Part shown: piece after piece, positions 34,406 to 42,636 of the stretch
How positions within the stretch are numbered: position 1 is the first letter of the stretch
Layout: each line of letters starts with the position of its first letter
From: Lacticaseibacillus yichunensis
GTDB taxonomy: Bacteria; Bacillota; Bacilli; Lactobacillales; Lactobacillaceae
Assembly: GCF_003946405.1 (NCBI RefSeq)
Contig: NZ_RHOG01000007.1
Location: 28,074 to 92,073, forward strand
Length of the DNA stretch: 64,000 nucleotides
Direction: 5' to 3'
The notes under the pieces: model-generated
What the model was told of the DNA's origin: nothing
Database searches by the model: none
The model's input: only the letters and a program-made list of their open reading frames with translations
Translations under genes and position numbers: made by a program

Positions 34406-36106
34406 CTAAAGCGTCGGCTTTACCCGGAGTTTCGCCACCGTCTTTTCTTCTGGTGTCACCGCCACCGTCCGTTGCCCCTCGTACACGACAAAGCCCGGCT
34501 TGGCCCCATTTGGTTTGCGAATCTTCTTGACCTCGATCCAGTCGACCCAGACATTTGAGCCGTCGCGGTTCTTGGAAAAATAGGCCGCCAGCGTGGCTGC
34601 TTCCAGAAGTGTTTTGTCACTCGGCTTCGCGCTGTCAATGATCACATGGCTGCCAGGGACATCCTTGGCATGCAGCCAAATGTCCGTCTTCTGGGCCTTG
34701 CGCAAGGTGAGCTGGTCGTTTTGCAAATTATTCTTGCCGACCCAGATGCGCGTGCCATCCGACGCATAGAACTCATCCGGCGCGCTGACCTTCACACGCT
34801 TCTCCGGCTTCTTGCCCTTTTTTTGCACCTTGAGATAACCGCCTTGCTGAAGCTCCGTCTTGATATCCGCCAGGTCCTTCGGCGACGCAAGCTCGATCTC
34901 CGTCATGATGCCCGTTAAATAATCCAACTCCTCCTGATTTTTCGCCATTTGCTCGTGCACAAACGCGACCGCATTCCGCAGCTTCTGGTACTTGGCAAAA
35001 TACTTCTGCGCGTTTTGCGACGGGGACAGCTGGTTGGACAGGGCAATCGTCAGCGGCTTCTCCTCATCATAAAAGTTCGGCAGCGTGACCGCCGTCTCAC
35101 CGCGCTGCACCTGATGCAGATACGTCGTGAGCACCTCGCCGCGGATCCGGTAATCATCCGCTTTCTCCGTCGACTTCAGCGTCTGCGCAAGTTTCTTCTG
35201 CTTCTTTTCATCCTTATCGATCAGATTTTTCAGCACATGGATCAAGTTGCCACCCTGCGTCTGCACCCGATCGTGCTCGGCCTTGCCCGCATAGAACGCA
35301 TCGAGCATCGCCGACAGGGTCGGGTACTGCGTCTGCGCGCCGGCCAGCGTCTCATAAGGAATCGCGGAAAATTGTAACTGTTTGCCGGCCGCGATCGTTG
35401 CCGCCGGCTGCCGCAGTGCCTCAAAGAAACCATCCCACGCTGCGTCCGCATCCCCGTTTTGCAGGCGGGTCGCCAGCTCCTGCGCCGAATCCCGGCCGAG
35501 GCCCTGGTAGTGGCGCTGCAGCAATTTTTCCAGCGGCAGGTCGCTGGTCTTCATCAATTCGCGATAGCCGCGCGAGTCGTCCTTGAACGGATCGACCACA
35601 TCCTGCTTTGGCGGGTCAACATACTGCGCGCCCGGCATCAAGAGGCGATAGCGATTCTGATCGGCGCCGACATGGCGAATGAGATCCAGAATCTTGCCGG
35701 TATTCAAGTTGACCAGCGTGATGTTGGAATGCCGGCCCATCAATTCGACCACTAGCCGAAGCGACAGGTCATCCCCAAGTTCGTCGCGGGTCGCAAAGTC
35801 CAGGTGCAGCACGCGGTCATTGTCGACCTGTTCCAATTTTTGCAGGGAAGCGGCGGCCAGATATTTGCGCAGACTCATTGTGAAGTTCGTCGGCACGGCC
35901 GGATTTTCAAAAGGAATCTGGGTGATCTGCACGCGCGCGTATTGCGGATGGGCAGAAAGAAGCAGCGGCCAATTTTTCCGCTGGGCCCGGATGCCCAGAA
36001 TCACTTCATTGGGGTAGGGCTGGGTGATCTTATTGACGCGGCCGCCGACCAGCAGGGTGCTGAGTTCATCGGCCATCGCGTGGGTGAATATGCCATCAAA
36101 TGTCAT
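34406..36106 (-). CDS. rqcH: RqcH / NFACT-family ribosome quality control protein
   Basis: Binds 50S subunits carrying stalled peptidyl-tRNA and adds C-terminal alanine tails marking the nascent chain for degradation; homologues were earlier named FbpA, a fibronectin-binding protein. The start is placed at ATG 36106 (MTFDGIFTHAMADELS), giving 566 residues. The NFACT-N domain is followed by a long coiled coil (about residues 270-430, with KNLIDKDEKKQKKLAQTLK) and the NFACT-R domain with DIWLHAKDVPGSHVII. It is monocistronic. Confidence 0.93.
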   Translation of the reverse strand: MTFDGIFTHAMADELSTLLVGGRVNKITQPYPNEVILGIRAQRKNWPLLLSAHPQYARVQITQIPFENPAVPTNFTMSLRKYLAAASLQKLEQVDNDRVLHLDFATRDELGDDLSLRLVVELMGRHSNITLVNLNTGKILDLIRHVGADQNRYRLLMPGAQYVDPPKQDVVDPFKDDSRGYRELMKTSDLPLEKLLQRHYQGLGRDSAQELATRLQNGDADAAWDGFFEALRQPAATIAAGKQLQFSAIPYETLAGAQTQYPTLSAMLDAFYAGKAEHDRVQTQGGNLIHVLKNLIDKDEKKQKKLAQTLKSTEKADDYRIRGEVLTTYLHQVQRGETAVTLPNFYDEEKPLTIALSNQLSPSQNAQKYFAKYQKLRNAVAFVHEQMAKNQEELDYLTGIMTEIELASPKDLADIKTELQQGGYLKVQKKGKKPEKRVKVSAPDEFYASDGTRIWVGKNNLQNDQLTLRKAQKTDIWLHAKDVPGSHVIIDSAKPSDKTLLEAATLAAYFSKNRDGSNVWVDWIEVKKIRKPNGAKPGFVVYEGQRTVAVTPEEKTVAKLRVKPTL

Positions 36107-36767
36107 TGCGGAAAAGCCGCCTTTCTTATCGCGCAAGCTGCGGGGGAAATGCCCGCCGCTTGCCGTTTTCAATAGTTCTATTCTATCTGTTTTGGGGCCT
36201 CGGCGCAAAAAGCCTCGTTCATGGACCAATTGTGTGACGCTGGGGGGCTTGGCATGCTTCCGGGGAAGCTGATCGGGTCGTTGTGGGTGTTCGGACCACG
36301 GGACCGCGGATGTTGATTTTTACGAACAGAATCGCAACACTCGTGGACCCTGAGTCCGGTTGAGGGGAAATAAGGCCTTGGTGCGATCTCAGAGATTATG
36401 GTTTTAGATTTTATGCGTGGAAATCACGCAATTTGCAATCTCAGAGATCGCACGCCCCTCGAGGACAAATAGCGAGGCGGTTTGCGAGTCATGTCTCTGC
36501 CAAGACGTGACGACATGAATCGATGTGCGCCCCCCCCGAGATATTTGGCGTCAAGCTCATGATATTCCAGACGAGACAATGGCAAAACTGGCTAGTCAGA
36601 TATGCTGCATCATTGTATTTTTACTAGCATGATCATCGCCAGCCCACCGAATATCCGCTTTGGCGCACAAATCGTAAAGGAAATTTAGGCCATATACATT
36701 CAAATCGGGTCGAATTCATGGTATGGTTATTAAAGCTAATTTTGTGCGAAAAGTGGGTGGGGTTTAT
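36107..36767. other. Gene-free interval upstream of degV with a long dyad
   Basis: No credible ORF. GTGCGATCTCAGAGATT (36381-36397) and AATCTCAGAGATCGCAC (36437-36453) form a 17-bp inverted repeat with one mismatch. It encloses GCGTG/CACGC (36415-36429). The core ATCTCAGAGAT is itself dyad-symmetric, so the two arms may also be two operator sites. The last 200 bases (36560-36767) are more A+T-rich and probably hold the degV promoter; I cannot identify it securely. Confidence 0.6.
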
Positions 36768-37631
36768 ATGAAGATCGCAGTCGTCACTGATAGTACCGCG
36801 TATCTATCGCCGGCGCAGGTGAAAGACAACAACATCAAGATCGTCCCGATTCCTGTTATTTTGGACGGCAGTGTTTATGACGAAGGCAAGGATATCACCA
36901 CCGCGGAATATTATGACAAGCTCCGTTCGGCCAAGACTTTTCCGAGCACGTCACAGCCGCCGTTGGGTGAGGTGCTGAAGTTGTATCAAGACCTCGCCAA
37001 TGAAGGCTACGATACGATCATCAGCATTCATCTTGCCAGCACCATTTCCGGGTTTGTGCAGACACTTCAAGGCGCGGCTGGCGAGGTGGAAGGCGCGCGC
37101 GTGATCGTGTATGACAGTCAGATCACGGTTATTTTGATGGGCGAGCTGGTCTTGACGGCCGCCCGGTTGGCGCGTGAAGGCGTCGATCCGGATGAAATTG
37201 TGCGCCAGCTCGATGCCCTGCGCGCGACGATGAACGAATATTTCATCGTGAACGACCTGCAGAACCTGGTTCGAGGCGGGCGCTTGTCGAATGCCGCGGG
37301 TTTTATCGGCGGGATGCTGAAGATCAAGCCGCTACTCACGTTTGACGATGACTCCCACAAGATCGTGGCGTTTGAGAAAATTCGCTCGCTGAAAAAGGCA
37401 TATGCGCGGGTCGAAGACTTGTTTGCGGAGACCCTTTCGCAAGTCGATTATCCGATCAAGGCGTGGGTCATCCATGCCAATGACCCGGAGGAAGCGGCAA
37501 CTTGGCGCGATGAGCTGGCGGCGAAGTTCCCAGAAGTCAGCTTCGAGATCTCCTATTTCGGTCCTGTGATCGGGACCCATCTCGGGGAAAAAGCGATCGC
37601 GCTGGCTTGGATTCGCGATCTTCAGAAGTAA
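36768..37631 (+). CDS. DegV-family fatty-acid-binding protein
   Basis: Predicted cytosolic fatty-acid-binding protein; relatives (FakB) present fatty acids to the kinase FakA. It starts at ATG 36768 (GGGTGGGG upstream) and has 287 residues. The opening KIAVVTDSTAYLSP, the central SIHLASTISGFVQTLQGAA and the second-domain NLVRGGRLSNAAGFIGGMLK fit the family. The ligand and FakA partner cannot be read from this window. TATAATAGAAGAAA lies between its stop and terminator. Confidence 0.9.
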   Translation: MKIAVVTDSTAYLSPAQVKDNNIKIVPIPVILDGSVYDEGKDITTAEYYDKLRSAKTFPSTSQPPLGEVLKLYQDLANEGYDTIISIHLASTISGFVQTLQGAAGEVEGARVIVYDSQITVILMGELVLTAARLAREGVDPDEIVRQLDALRATMNEYFIVNDLQNLVRGGRLSNAAGFIGGMLKIKPLLTFDDDSHKIVAFEKIRSLKKAYARVEDLFAETLSQVDYPIKAWVIHANDPEEAATWRDELAAKFPEVSFEISYFGPVIGTHLGEKAIALAWIRDLQK

Positions 37632-37667
37632 GCAGCCCCTCGCCATTATAATAGAAGAAACACATTC

Positions 37668-37710
37668 GGCGGCCGCCGCGATTCCACGTGAATCGCAGCG
37701 GCCGCTTTTT
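37668..37710 (+). terminator. Terminator of degV
   Basis: Stem GCGGCCGC-GCGATTC paired with GAATCGC-GCGGCCGC, followed by five T residues. Confidence 0.92.
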
Positions 37711-37860
37711 CCGTCGCACGGGTGAACTATTGACTGGAAAGTGGCAGGCGGCAGCCGTGGGAGGCTGAATGTTGCCGTTAACTGGGACTATTTTTCCCAG
37801 TGCTTTTAGTGGAAGCGTTTGTTATCATTGAATAAGATGTCATTTCTGAGGAGGCAGAAA

Positions 37861-38424
37861 ATGTTCTTACAAGCAAGCAAGGCAACGGGGCGCATTCTTT
37901 CCAGCCGCAGTGTTTATGCCGGCGATATTTTTCAGATTTTCCAGCAGACGATCGACACGCCGGATGGACTGCGGGTGGAGCGGGACTTGATCAAGCATGC
38001 GCCGGCTGTGGCGATGCTGGCGCTGACGGCGGATGATCGGGTGCTGATCAATCGCGAGTACCGCGTCGCGATCAATGCGGAGGCGTTTGCGCTGCCGGCG
38101 GGGCTGATGGATCCTGGGGAGGACCCTGAAACGGCCGCTAAGCGCGAGTTGCACGAGGAGACTGGGTTTGCACCGCTTGATGTGCAGGAGATGTGCGCGG
38201 TGCGGTCGAGTGAGGGCATGACGGATGAGGTCGTGCATCTGATGCTGTGCCATGTGGATCCGGATCAAGGCGGTAAGCAGGATTTTGATCAGGACGAATT
38301 TGTGACGAGTCAGTTCGTGCCGCTTGCCGATGTGATCGATGCGGTGAAGTCCGGGTTGATCGCCTCCGCCCAATCCGTTTCCGCGCTTTCATATTATTTG
38401 GCGTTTATTCGCAATGCCAAGTAA
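37861..38424 (+). CDS. Nudix hydrolase, ADP-ribose pyrophosphatase-like
   Basis: Hydrolyses a nucleoside diphosphate linked to another moiety, most likely ADP-ribose. It starts at ATG 37861, behind GAGGAGG, giving 187 residues. The Nudix box GLMDPGEDPETAAKRELHEE is near residue 80, preceded by LPA as in the ADP-ribose branch. The gene is followed 35 bp later by the HAD gene, so a two-gene operon is likely. A short hairpin ACTGGG/CCCAGT (37782-37801) precedes it. Confidence 0.88.
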   Translation: MFLQASKATGRILSSRSVYAGDIFQIFQQTIDTPDGLRVERDLIKHAPAVAMLALTADDRVLINREYRVAINAEAFALPAGLMDPGEDPETAAKRELHEETGFAPLDVQEMCAVRSSEGMTDEVVHLMLCHVDPDQGGKQDFDQDEFVTSQFVPLADVIDAVKSGLIASAQSVSALSYYLAFIRNAK

Positions 38425-38459
38425 AATAGAAGCATCTTGTTATTCGAAGGAGTCTCCGC

Positions 38460-39266
38460 ATGGAAAATATTCGCCTGATTGCCAGTGATATGGATCATAC
38501 GCTTCTCACCGAGGCGGGCCAGTTGCCACCACATTTTGGCCGCACGCTCGACGCGCTTGAAGCGGCCGGTATTCAGTTTGCCGCCGCCAGTGGTCGTCCG
38601 CTGTACACGCTGCAAGATGTGTTCGGCGAGCGCAGCGACCAGCTCGCCTTGATCTGCGACAACGGCGGCGTCGTCAGCTACCGCGGGACAATCATTCATA
38701 AACAATTAATGGCAGTCCATGATTATCAGCGCATCGCTCGGTTCGTTCAGGCGCACACGGATGGGCTGCCGCTGATCTGCGGCATCGAGCACGCGGTGGG
38801 TGCGCGCAAAGATCAGCCGCTTGATGCGGTGTACCGTGAATTTTACCATCAATTGATTTTTGTCGATGATCTGCCGGCCTGGTCGGGCGAGGCGGATAAG
38901 GTGACGATCTATCTGCCGCACAACAATGCGCAGAAGGTCTTTGATGAGGCAATCGCCCCCGAATTTGGGGCCGACTTCACGTGCGCGGTGGCTGGACCGG
39001 TGTGGATCGATATCACGCCCAAGCACATCAACAAGGCGAAGGGCATGTCGCTGGTCGGCCGCAAAATGGGCATTTCAAGCGAGCAGATGATGGCGTTCGG
39101 GGATAATTTCAACGATAAAGAAATGTTGGCCTATGTCGCGCACAGTTATTTGGTCGCGAATCATAATCCCAGCATGACCGGCGCGGCGAAATATCAGGCG
39201 CCGAGCAATGAGGAATACGGCGTTCAGCAGGTGATCGCCAAGGTCCTCGCAACGCGCAATCATTAG
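38460..39266 (+). CDS. Cof-type HAD-IIB hydrolase
   Basis: Cytosolic phosphatase, probably acting on sugar phosphates or flavin nucleotides. 268 residues. The nucleophile motif ASDMDHTLL is near residue 8, the second motif AAASGRPL near residue 41, the Lys in INKAKGMSLVG and the metal-binding GDNFNDKEM near residue 218. The C2-type cap lies between motifs two and three. GAAGGAG precedes the ATG. The substrate is unknown. Confidence 0.9.
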   Translation: MENIRLIASDMDHTLLTEAGQLPPHFGRTLDALEAAGIQFAAASGRPLYTLQDVFGERSDQLALICDNGGVVSYRGTIIHKQLMAVHDYQRIARFVQAHTDGLPLICGIEHAVGARKDQPLDAVYREFYHQLIFVDDLPAWSGEADKVTIYLPHNNAQKVFDEAIAPEFGADFTCAVAGPVWIDITPKHINKAKGMSLVGRKMGISSEQMMAFGDNFNDKEMLAYVAHSYLVANHNPSMTGAAKYQAPSNEEYGVQQVIAKVLATRNH

Positions 39267-39362
39267 GAAATTGGTAAAGTTGTCTCCAGCGCGAACACAT
39301 GTCATCGGCGGTGAGCCCCGGCCTGCCGCTGTTTTTGTAGTCTGTTTGTCATATGAACGACC

Positions 39363-39391
39363 TTGCATTGTTCGTTTTTGCAAGATACACT
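39363..39391 (+). promoter_or_regulatory. Promoter of the L,D-transpeptidase gene
   Basis: TTGCAT (39363-39368), 17 bases, TACACT (39386-39391). A CTTGCA/TGCAAG dyad spans the -35 and spacer. Confidence 0.6.
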
Positions 39392-39420
39392 GGTTGTAAG
39401 AAAACATTGGGGCTGATCGA

Positions 39421-40173
39421 ATGCAAGAACCGAAATGGCGGACCAGCATCCGCGACGCGAGGAATTATCTCAAGGCGCACCGGTTGAAGCGGCGGGTGCG
39501 GTACAGTTTATGGGTGATCTTGGCGGCCGTTCTCGTGGCTGGCGGGTTTGTGGTGGCCAAAACAATGGTGTCCGCGCAACCACAGTCAAGTACCCCGGCC
39601 GCAGCCGAAAAATCATCCAGTTCATCAAAAGCCGTTGCGGCGAAGGCAAAACAGGCTGCCGCAGCCAGCAGCGCGGCAGCAGCCAAGGCCAGCAGTGCCA
39701 AAGCCAGCAGCATCGCCGCCAGCAAGAAAGCCGCCGCGCCAAAGATCGATTGGCAAAAGCCGTCCGAGGCGAAGGCCTATCCGGATCTGAACAAAGTCGG
39801 CGCGATCGTTTTGGATGTCAGTCTTGCCAAACAGCGCGTCTACGTGAAGTCCGGCAATCGGGTGCTTTACACCATGTATGCCTCCACGGGAATGGATGAC
39901 AGCACCCCGCATGGCGACTTCACCATCTCATCGCGCGGCAAATCGTTTTACAATCCAAATGAAAAAATGGGCGCGAATTATTGGACCAATTTCTTGGATA
40001 ATCTTTATCTTTTCCACAGCGTCCCGACAGATGAAAATCAGGAATACATCCTCAGCGAGACCAAGGACCTGGGCATCAAGCCGAGCTCACATGGCTGCGT
40101 TCGGCTGAGTGTCCCAGATGCCAAATGGATCAACGAACACGTCCCAGATGGCACCAAGGTCCATATCGCCTGA
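39421..40173 (+). CDS. YkuD-type L,D-transpeptidase, membrane-anchored
   Basis: Predicted to form 3-3 cross-links or to attach groups to peptidoglycan outside the cell. 250 residues: a basic cytoplasmic stretch, one membrane anchor (about residues 28-48), an Ala/Ser/Lys-rich low-complexity linker (about residues 55-108) that may span the wall, then the YkuD domain. The catalytic signature SSHGCVRLS is near residue 222, with Cys as nucleophile, and HSVPTDENQ is also typical. The ribosome binding site is weak (TTGGGG). Confidence 0.92.
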   Translation: MQEPKWRTSIRDARNYLKAHRLKRRVRYSLWVILAAVLVAGGFVVAKTMVSAQPQSSTPAAAEKSSSSSKAVAAKAKQAAAASSAAAAKASSAKASSIAASKKAAAPKIDWQKPSEAKAYPDLNKVGAIVLDVSLAKQRVYVKSGNRVLYTMYASTGMDDSTPHGDFTISSRGKSFYNPNEKMGANYWTNFLDNLYLFHSVPTDENQEYILSETKDLGIKPSSHGCVRLSVPDAKWINEHVPDGTKVHIA

Positions 40174-40216
40174 CCAACGATCGACAGATGTTCAGTGATA
40201 AACAGTTGTTCATTTT

Positions 40217-40245
40217 CCCGCGTGATTCGGTGCGCGGGATTTTTT
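40217..40245 (+). terminator. Terminator of the L,D-transpeptidase gene
   Basis: Stem CCCGCG/CGCGGG followed by six T residues. It is enclosed by a larger perfect inverted repeat ACAGATGTTCA/TGAACATCTGT (40184-40194, 40281-40291). Confidence 0.85.
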
Positions 40246-40307
40246 GTGTCTGCCGGCCAAAATGAACGCCTGCAAAGAATTGAACATCTGTCTATTTCCA
40301 GCCAAAA

Positions 40308-40338
40308 TGGTAGCGTTTACTTTTCGGAGGGGTATACT
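40308..40338 (+). promoter_or_regulatory. Promoter region with cre-like site for the 40378 gene
   Basis: TATACT at 40333-40338 is the likely -10. TGGTAGCGTTTACT (40308-40321) fits the cre consensus with two mismatches and overlaps the expected -35, a position where CcpA would repress. Confidence 0.4.
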
Positions 40339-40377
40339 GGATTTGTACAAGATCAACAATGACTGGGGGAAATCACC

Positions 40378-40650
40378 ATGAAGAAGTATGGGAAATGGCT
40401 TTTGGCACTGGCGGCGGCGCTGGTGCTCGGTATTGCGATCGGGTTTGCGGGTGGGCGCGCGATCAATTTTGCAGGTCCAAAGCAGTCCGCCTCTGCGTAT
40501 CAGGTCGTGGTCGGACCCACAACGAAGAAAACAGTGACCTACTCAGAGGGGTCGTCGAGTTATTCGTTCCCGAATCCTAAGGGCAAGCTTGTTCAGATCG
40601 TGTATCACAAGGATGCCTATCAGCTGGTGACGCTGGACGATGCGAAGTAA
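40378..40650 (+). CDS. Small membrane-anchored exported protein, paralogue 1
   Basis: A 90-residue protein of unknown function. A Lys-Lys start and one hydrophobic segment (residues 6-28, LLALAAALVLGIAIGFAGG) act as a signal anchor. A short exported domain follows: YQVVVGPTTKKTVTYSEGSS, then YSFPNPKGKLVQIVYHKDAYQLVTL. The same pattern occurs in the next gene, so the two are tandem paralogues (shared YQVVV.PT and YSF.NP.G.L.I). AC TGGGGG precedes the ATG. No known domain is recognised. Confidence 0.7.
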   Translation: MKKYGKWLLALAAALVLGIAIGFAGGRAINFAGPKQSASAYQVVVGPTTKKTVTYSEGSSSYSFPNPKGKLVQIVYHKDAYQLVTLDDAK

Positions 40651-40678
40651 GGCGACGCGCGGCTTGGAGGCGGCTACA

Positions 40679-40960
40679 ATGACACACAGATCGAACCATC
40701 TCGTTCTTTTCACCGTCTTGGCCCTGCTGATTGGACTGATCGTCGGCGTTGCTGGCGGCCATTATCTGCTTCCGGCGGTCACCATACAGGATAGCGGTGA
40801 TTATCAGGTCGTCGTGCCACCAACCCGAGACGCGACCCTGAAATACTCTGATGAAACTGGCAAGTATTCCTTTAAGAATCCGGGCGGGAATTTGTCGATC
40901 ATTGTCAAAAATGGGGACACGTATGGGCTGTATGTCTTGCAGAGTCCGGCAGATAAGTAA
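40679..40960 (+). CDS. Small membrane-anchored exported protein, paralogue 2
   Basis: A 93-residue protein starting at ATG 40679 (GGAGG at 40666-40670). It has a signal anchor (about residues 8-29, FTVLALLIGLIVGVAGGHYL) and the same exported module as the preceding gene: YQVVVPPTRDATLKYSDETG, then YSFKNPGGNLSIIVKNGDTY. The 28-bp spacing indicates co-transcription with paralogue 1. A terminator and an ECF sigma gene follow. Function is unknown; an envelope-stress or surface role is only a guess. Confidence 0.7.
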   Translation: MTHRSNHLVLFTVLALLIGLIVGVAGGHYLLPAVTIQDSGDYQVVVPPTRDATLKYSDETGKYSFKNPGGNLSIIVKNGDTYGLYVLQSPADK

Positions 40961-40967
40961 ATTTCAG

Positions 40968-41005
40968 ACACGGCGCTTTTCGCACAAGAAAGGCGTCTTT
41001 TTTTT
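40968..41005 (+). terminator. Terminator after the tandem small membrane proteins
   Basis: Imperfect stem (GGCGCTTTTC with GAAAGGCGTC) followed by seven to eight T residues. Confidence 0.65.
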
Positions 41006-41074
41006 ATTTCCTGTCAGATATTCCGGCCCGCATGCGTATTATTAGGAGTAGGGATAAGAAAGTTGGTGAGGAAC

Positions 41075-41605
41075 ATGAGCGATGATGAGGCGCTGGTCGC
41101 TAAATTGCGCGCGCAAGATGACAGCGCACTGGATGACTTGATCGACCAGTACGGAGACTTCATCCGAATGGTGATCCTGCATCACCTGACTTCGGATTAT
41201 CAGCGTGGTTTTTCCCGCGATATCGAAAATCGGGTCTATTACCAAGTTTGGTCGAAGGGCGCCACGTTCGATCCAGCCAAGGGTAGCTTCAAGAATTGGT
41301 TGTCGGCGGTGATCAAACACTGTGCGATCGATTACCAGCGGGGGCTGGCAGGCACGCTGGCAACTATGAACCTGGATGAAGCCGTCGTGGAACAGGCGCC
41401 GCCCGATGATCCGATCGATTATGCCTGGCTGTTTGCCCCGCTCAGTGACGTGGAGCGGCAGGTGTTCCAGTTGTATTTTCAAAAGGATCACACGCCAGAG
41501 GAAATTGCACGCCAGCTTCACATGAGGCGCGGCGCTGTGTACCAGCATCTCTCGCGTGGCAAGAAGAAAATTCGGGAGGGGACGCACGATGTCTACTTTA
41601 GCTAA
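41075..41605 (+). CDS. ECF-type RNA polymerase sigma factor
   Basis: Alternative sigma factor, 176 residues from ATG 41075 (GGTGAGG just upstream; TTG 41063 and GTG 41066 are alternatives). Region 2 is the helical stretch LDDLIDQYGDFIRMVILHHL to FKNWLSAVIKHCAIDYQR. Region 4 is LSDVERQVFQLYFQKDHTPEE with the HTH IARQLHMRRGAVYQHLSRGKKKI. No classical anti-sigma gene follows. Instead it overlaps by 17 bases a PH-like membrane protein gene, which may be its regulator. Confidence 0.87.
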   Translation: MSDDEALVAKLRAQDDSALDDLIDQYGDFIRMVILHHLTSDYQRGFSRDIENRVYYQVWSKGATFDPAKGSFKNWLSAVIKHCAIDYQRGLAGTLATMNLDEAVVEQAPPDDPIDYAWLFAPLSDVERQVFQLYFQKDHTPEEIARQLHMRRGAVYQHLSRGKKKIREGTHDVYFS

Positions 41606-42359
41606 TCCATTCACACGCGTTATCGCTGACCTAAACGGGGTCCCGGCGCGGCCGCTCACGGAGGAACCGATGACGGAACTCGACCGGATTCGCAAACGCA
41701 AAGAGGCCAAACTCTACATCACGATGCAGCAGGTCATGGCCCAGGTGACGCGCTTGCTGGCGCCCGGTGAGCAGCTCATCAACCTGATGGCGATGACCAA
41801 CGAGCAAAATAGCGGTATGGCCACGGATGGAATCATGGGTATGTACGCGCCAAAGTCGCAGCGCGCCAAGGCTTACATCAAGGAGCAGGCCAGCCTGCGC
41901 GGCAACCGCCTGATGGCTTTCACGGATCGGCGCATTATTTTCTTTATCGTCATCGAATTTTTGGATGACTCGACTGCTTATTTTTCATATGAGTATTCCG
42001 ATATCAAGGCCATCGCGCTTCGCGAAAAACATTTGAACGTGCCCAGCGACGGCACCCGGGGATTTATCCACCGGAAAACGGTCTCGTGGTATTTCCTGGA
42101 CTTTCAAACGGCGGATGGGCATATTTTCTCCGAGAGTCTGACTGAGGCCAACGGGACGTTGTTCAAGCAAAATCTTCTGACGATTCCCGGCATGGTTGAC
42201 ATCGAGGTCTCGCGGCGCATCACTCGCCGCAATAAGTTCGACTTTGTGATGTCAAACGTCAGCCTCGGCTGGAAATTGTTGCTGGGCTTGCTGGCAGTGG
42301 TATTTCTTCCAGTGTTGTATGAATTGGTGAAACTGTTGATCCATGCGCTGATCGGCTGA
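41589..42359 (+). CDS. PH-like domain membrane protein coupled to the sigma factor
   Basis: A 256-residue protein starting at ATG 41589 (GGGAGGGG upstream, inside the sigma gene). The N-terminal half is soluble and helical. The middle (about residues 110-215) looks like a bacterial PH-type domain: LRGNRLMAFTDRRIIFFIVI, FSYEYSDIKAIALRE and WYFLDFQTADGHIFSESL. The C-terminus has one hydrophobic segment (about 232-252, LLLGLLAVVFLPVLYELVKL). The 17-base overlap implies translational coupling with the sigma factor. A sensor or anti-sigma role is inferred from context only. Confidence 0.7.
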   Translation: MSTLANPFTRVIADLNGVPARPLTEEPMTELDRIRKRKEAKLYITMQQVMAQVTRLLAPGEQLINLMAMTNEQNSGMATDGIMGMYAPKSQRAKAYIKEQASLRGNRLMAFTDRRIIFFIVIEFLDDSTAYFSYEYSDIKAIALREKHLNVPSDGTRGFIHRKTVSWYFLDFQTADGHIFSESLTEANGTLFKQNLLTIPGMVDIEVSRRITRRNKFDFVMSNVSLGWKLLLGLLAVVFLPVLYELVKLLIHALIG

Positions 42360-42493
42360 GTGCGGGGCATCGGTAGCGGTGTCGGGCTTGCTGGAGTCAG
42401 AACCGCGCTTTGTTTAAGGCATTGTCCTCCCCGGGGCAATCTAGTGGCTGGATCGTCATGGCCCTGGCCTCCCCAGTGCAAAATAGAGGCAGG

Positions 42494-42528
42494 ACGTCCC
42501 AGCTGCGATCGGCTGGGACGTCTTTTTG
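42494..42528 (+). terminator. Terminator of the sigma factor operon
   Basis: Perfect 11-bp stem GACGTCCCAGC/GCTGGGACGTC followed by five T residues. Confidence 0.93.
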
Positions 42529-42575
42529 GTTAAAATTGCGCAATGGTGGGCATTTGCCCATCGCCGTCTGGTGCG

Positions 42576-42589
42576 GGACTTGTTATACT
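42576..42589 (+). promoter_or_regulatory. Extended -10 promoter of the lipoprotein gene
   Basis: ACTTGTTATACT contains TGT-TATACT, an extended -10, about 50 bases upstream of the ATG. No convincing -35 is present. Confidence 0.45.
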
Positions 42590-42636
42590 GAAGCCAAAGC
42601 GGCATTATGCGCGCCACACACGAGGAGGAGACATAC

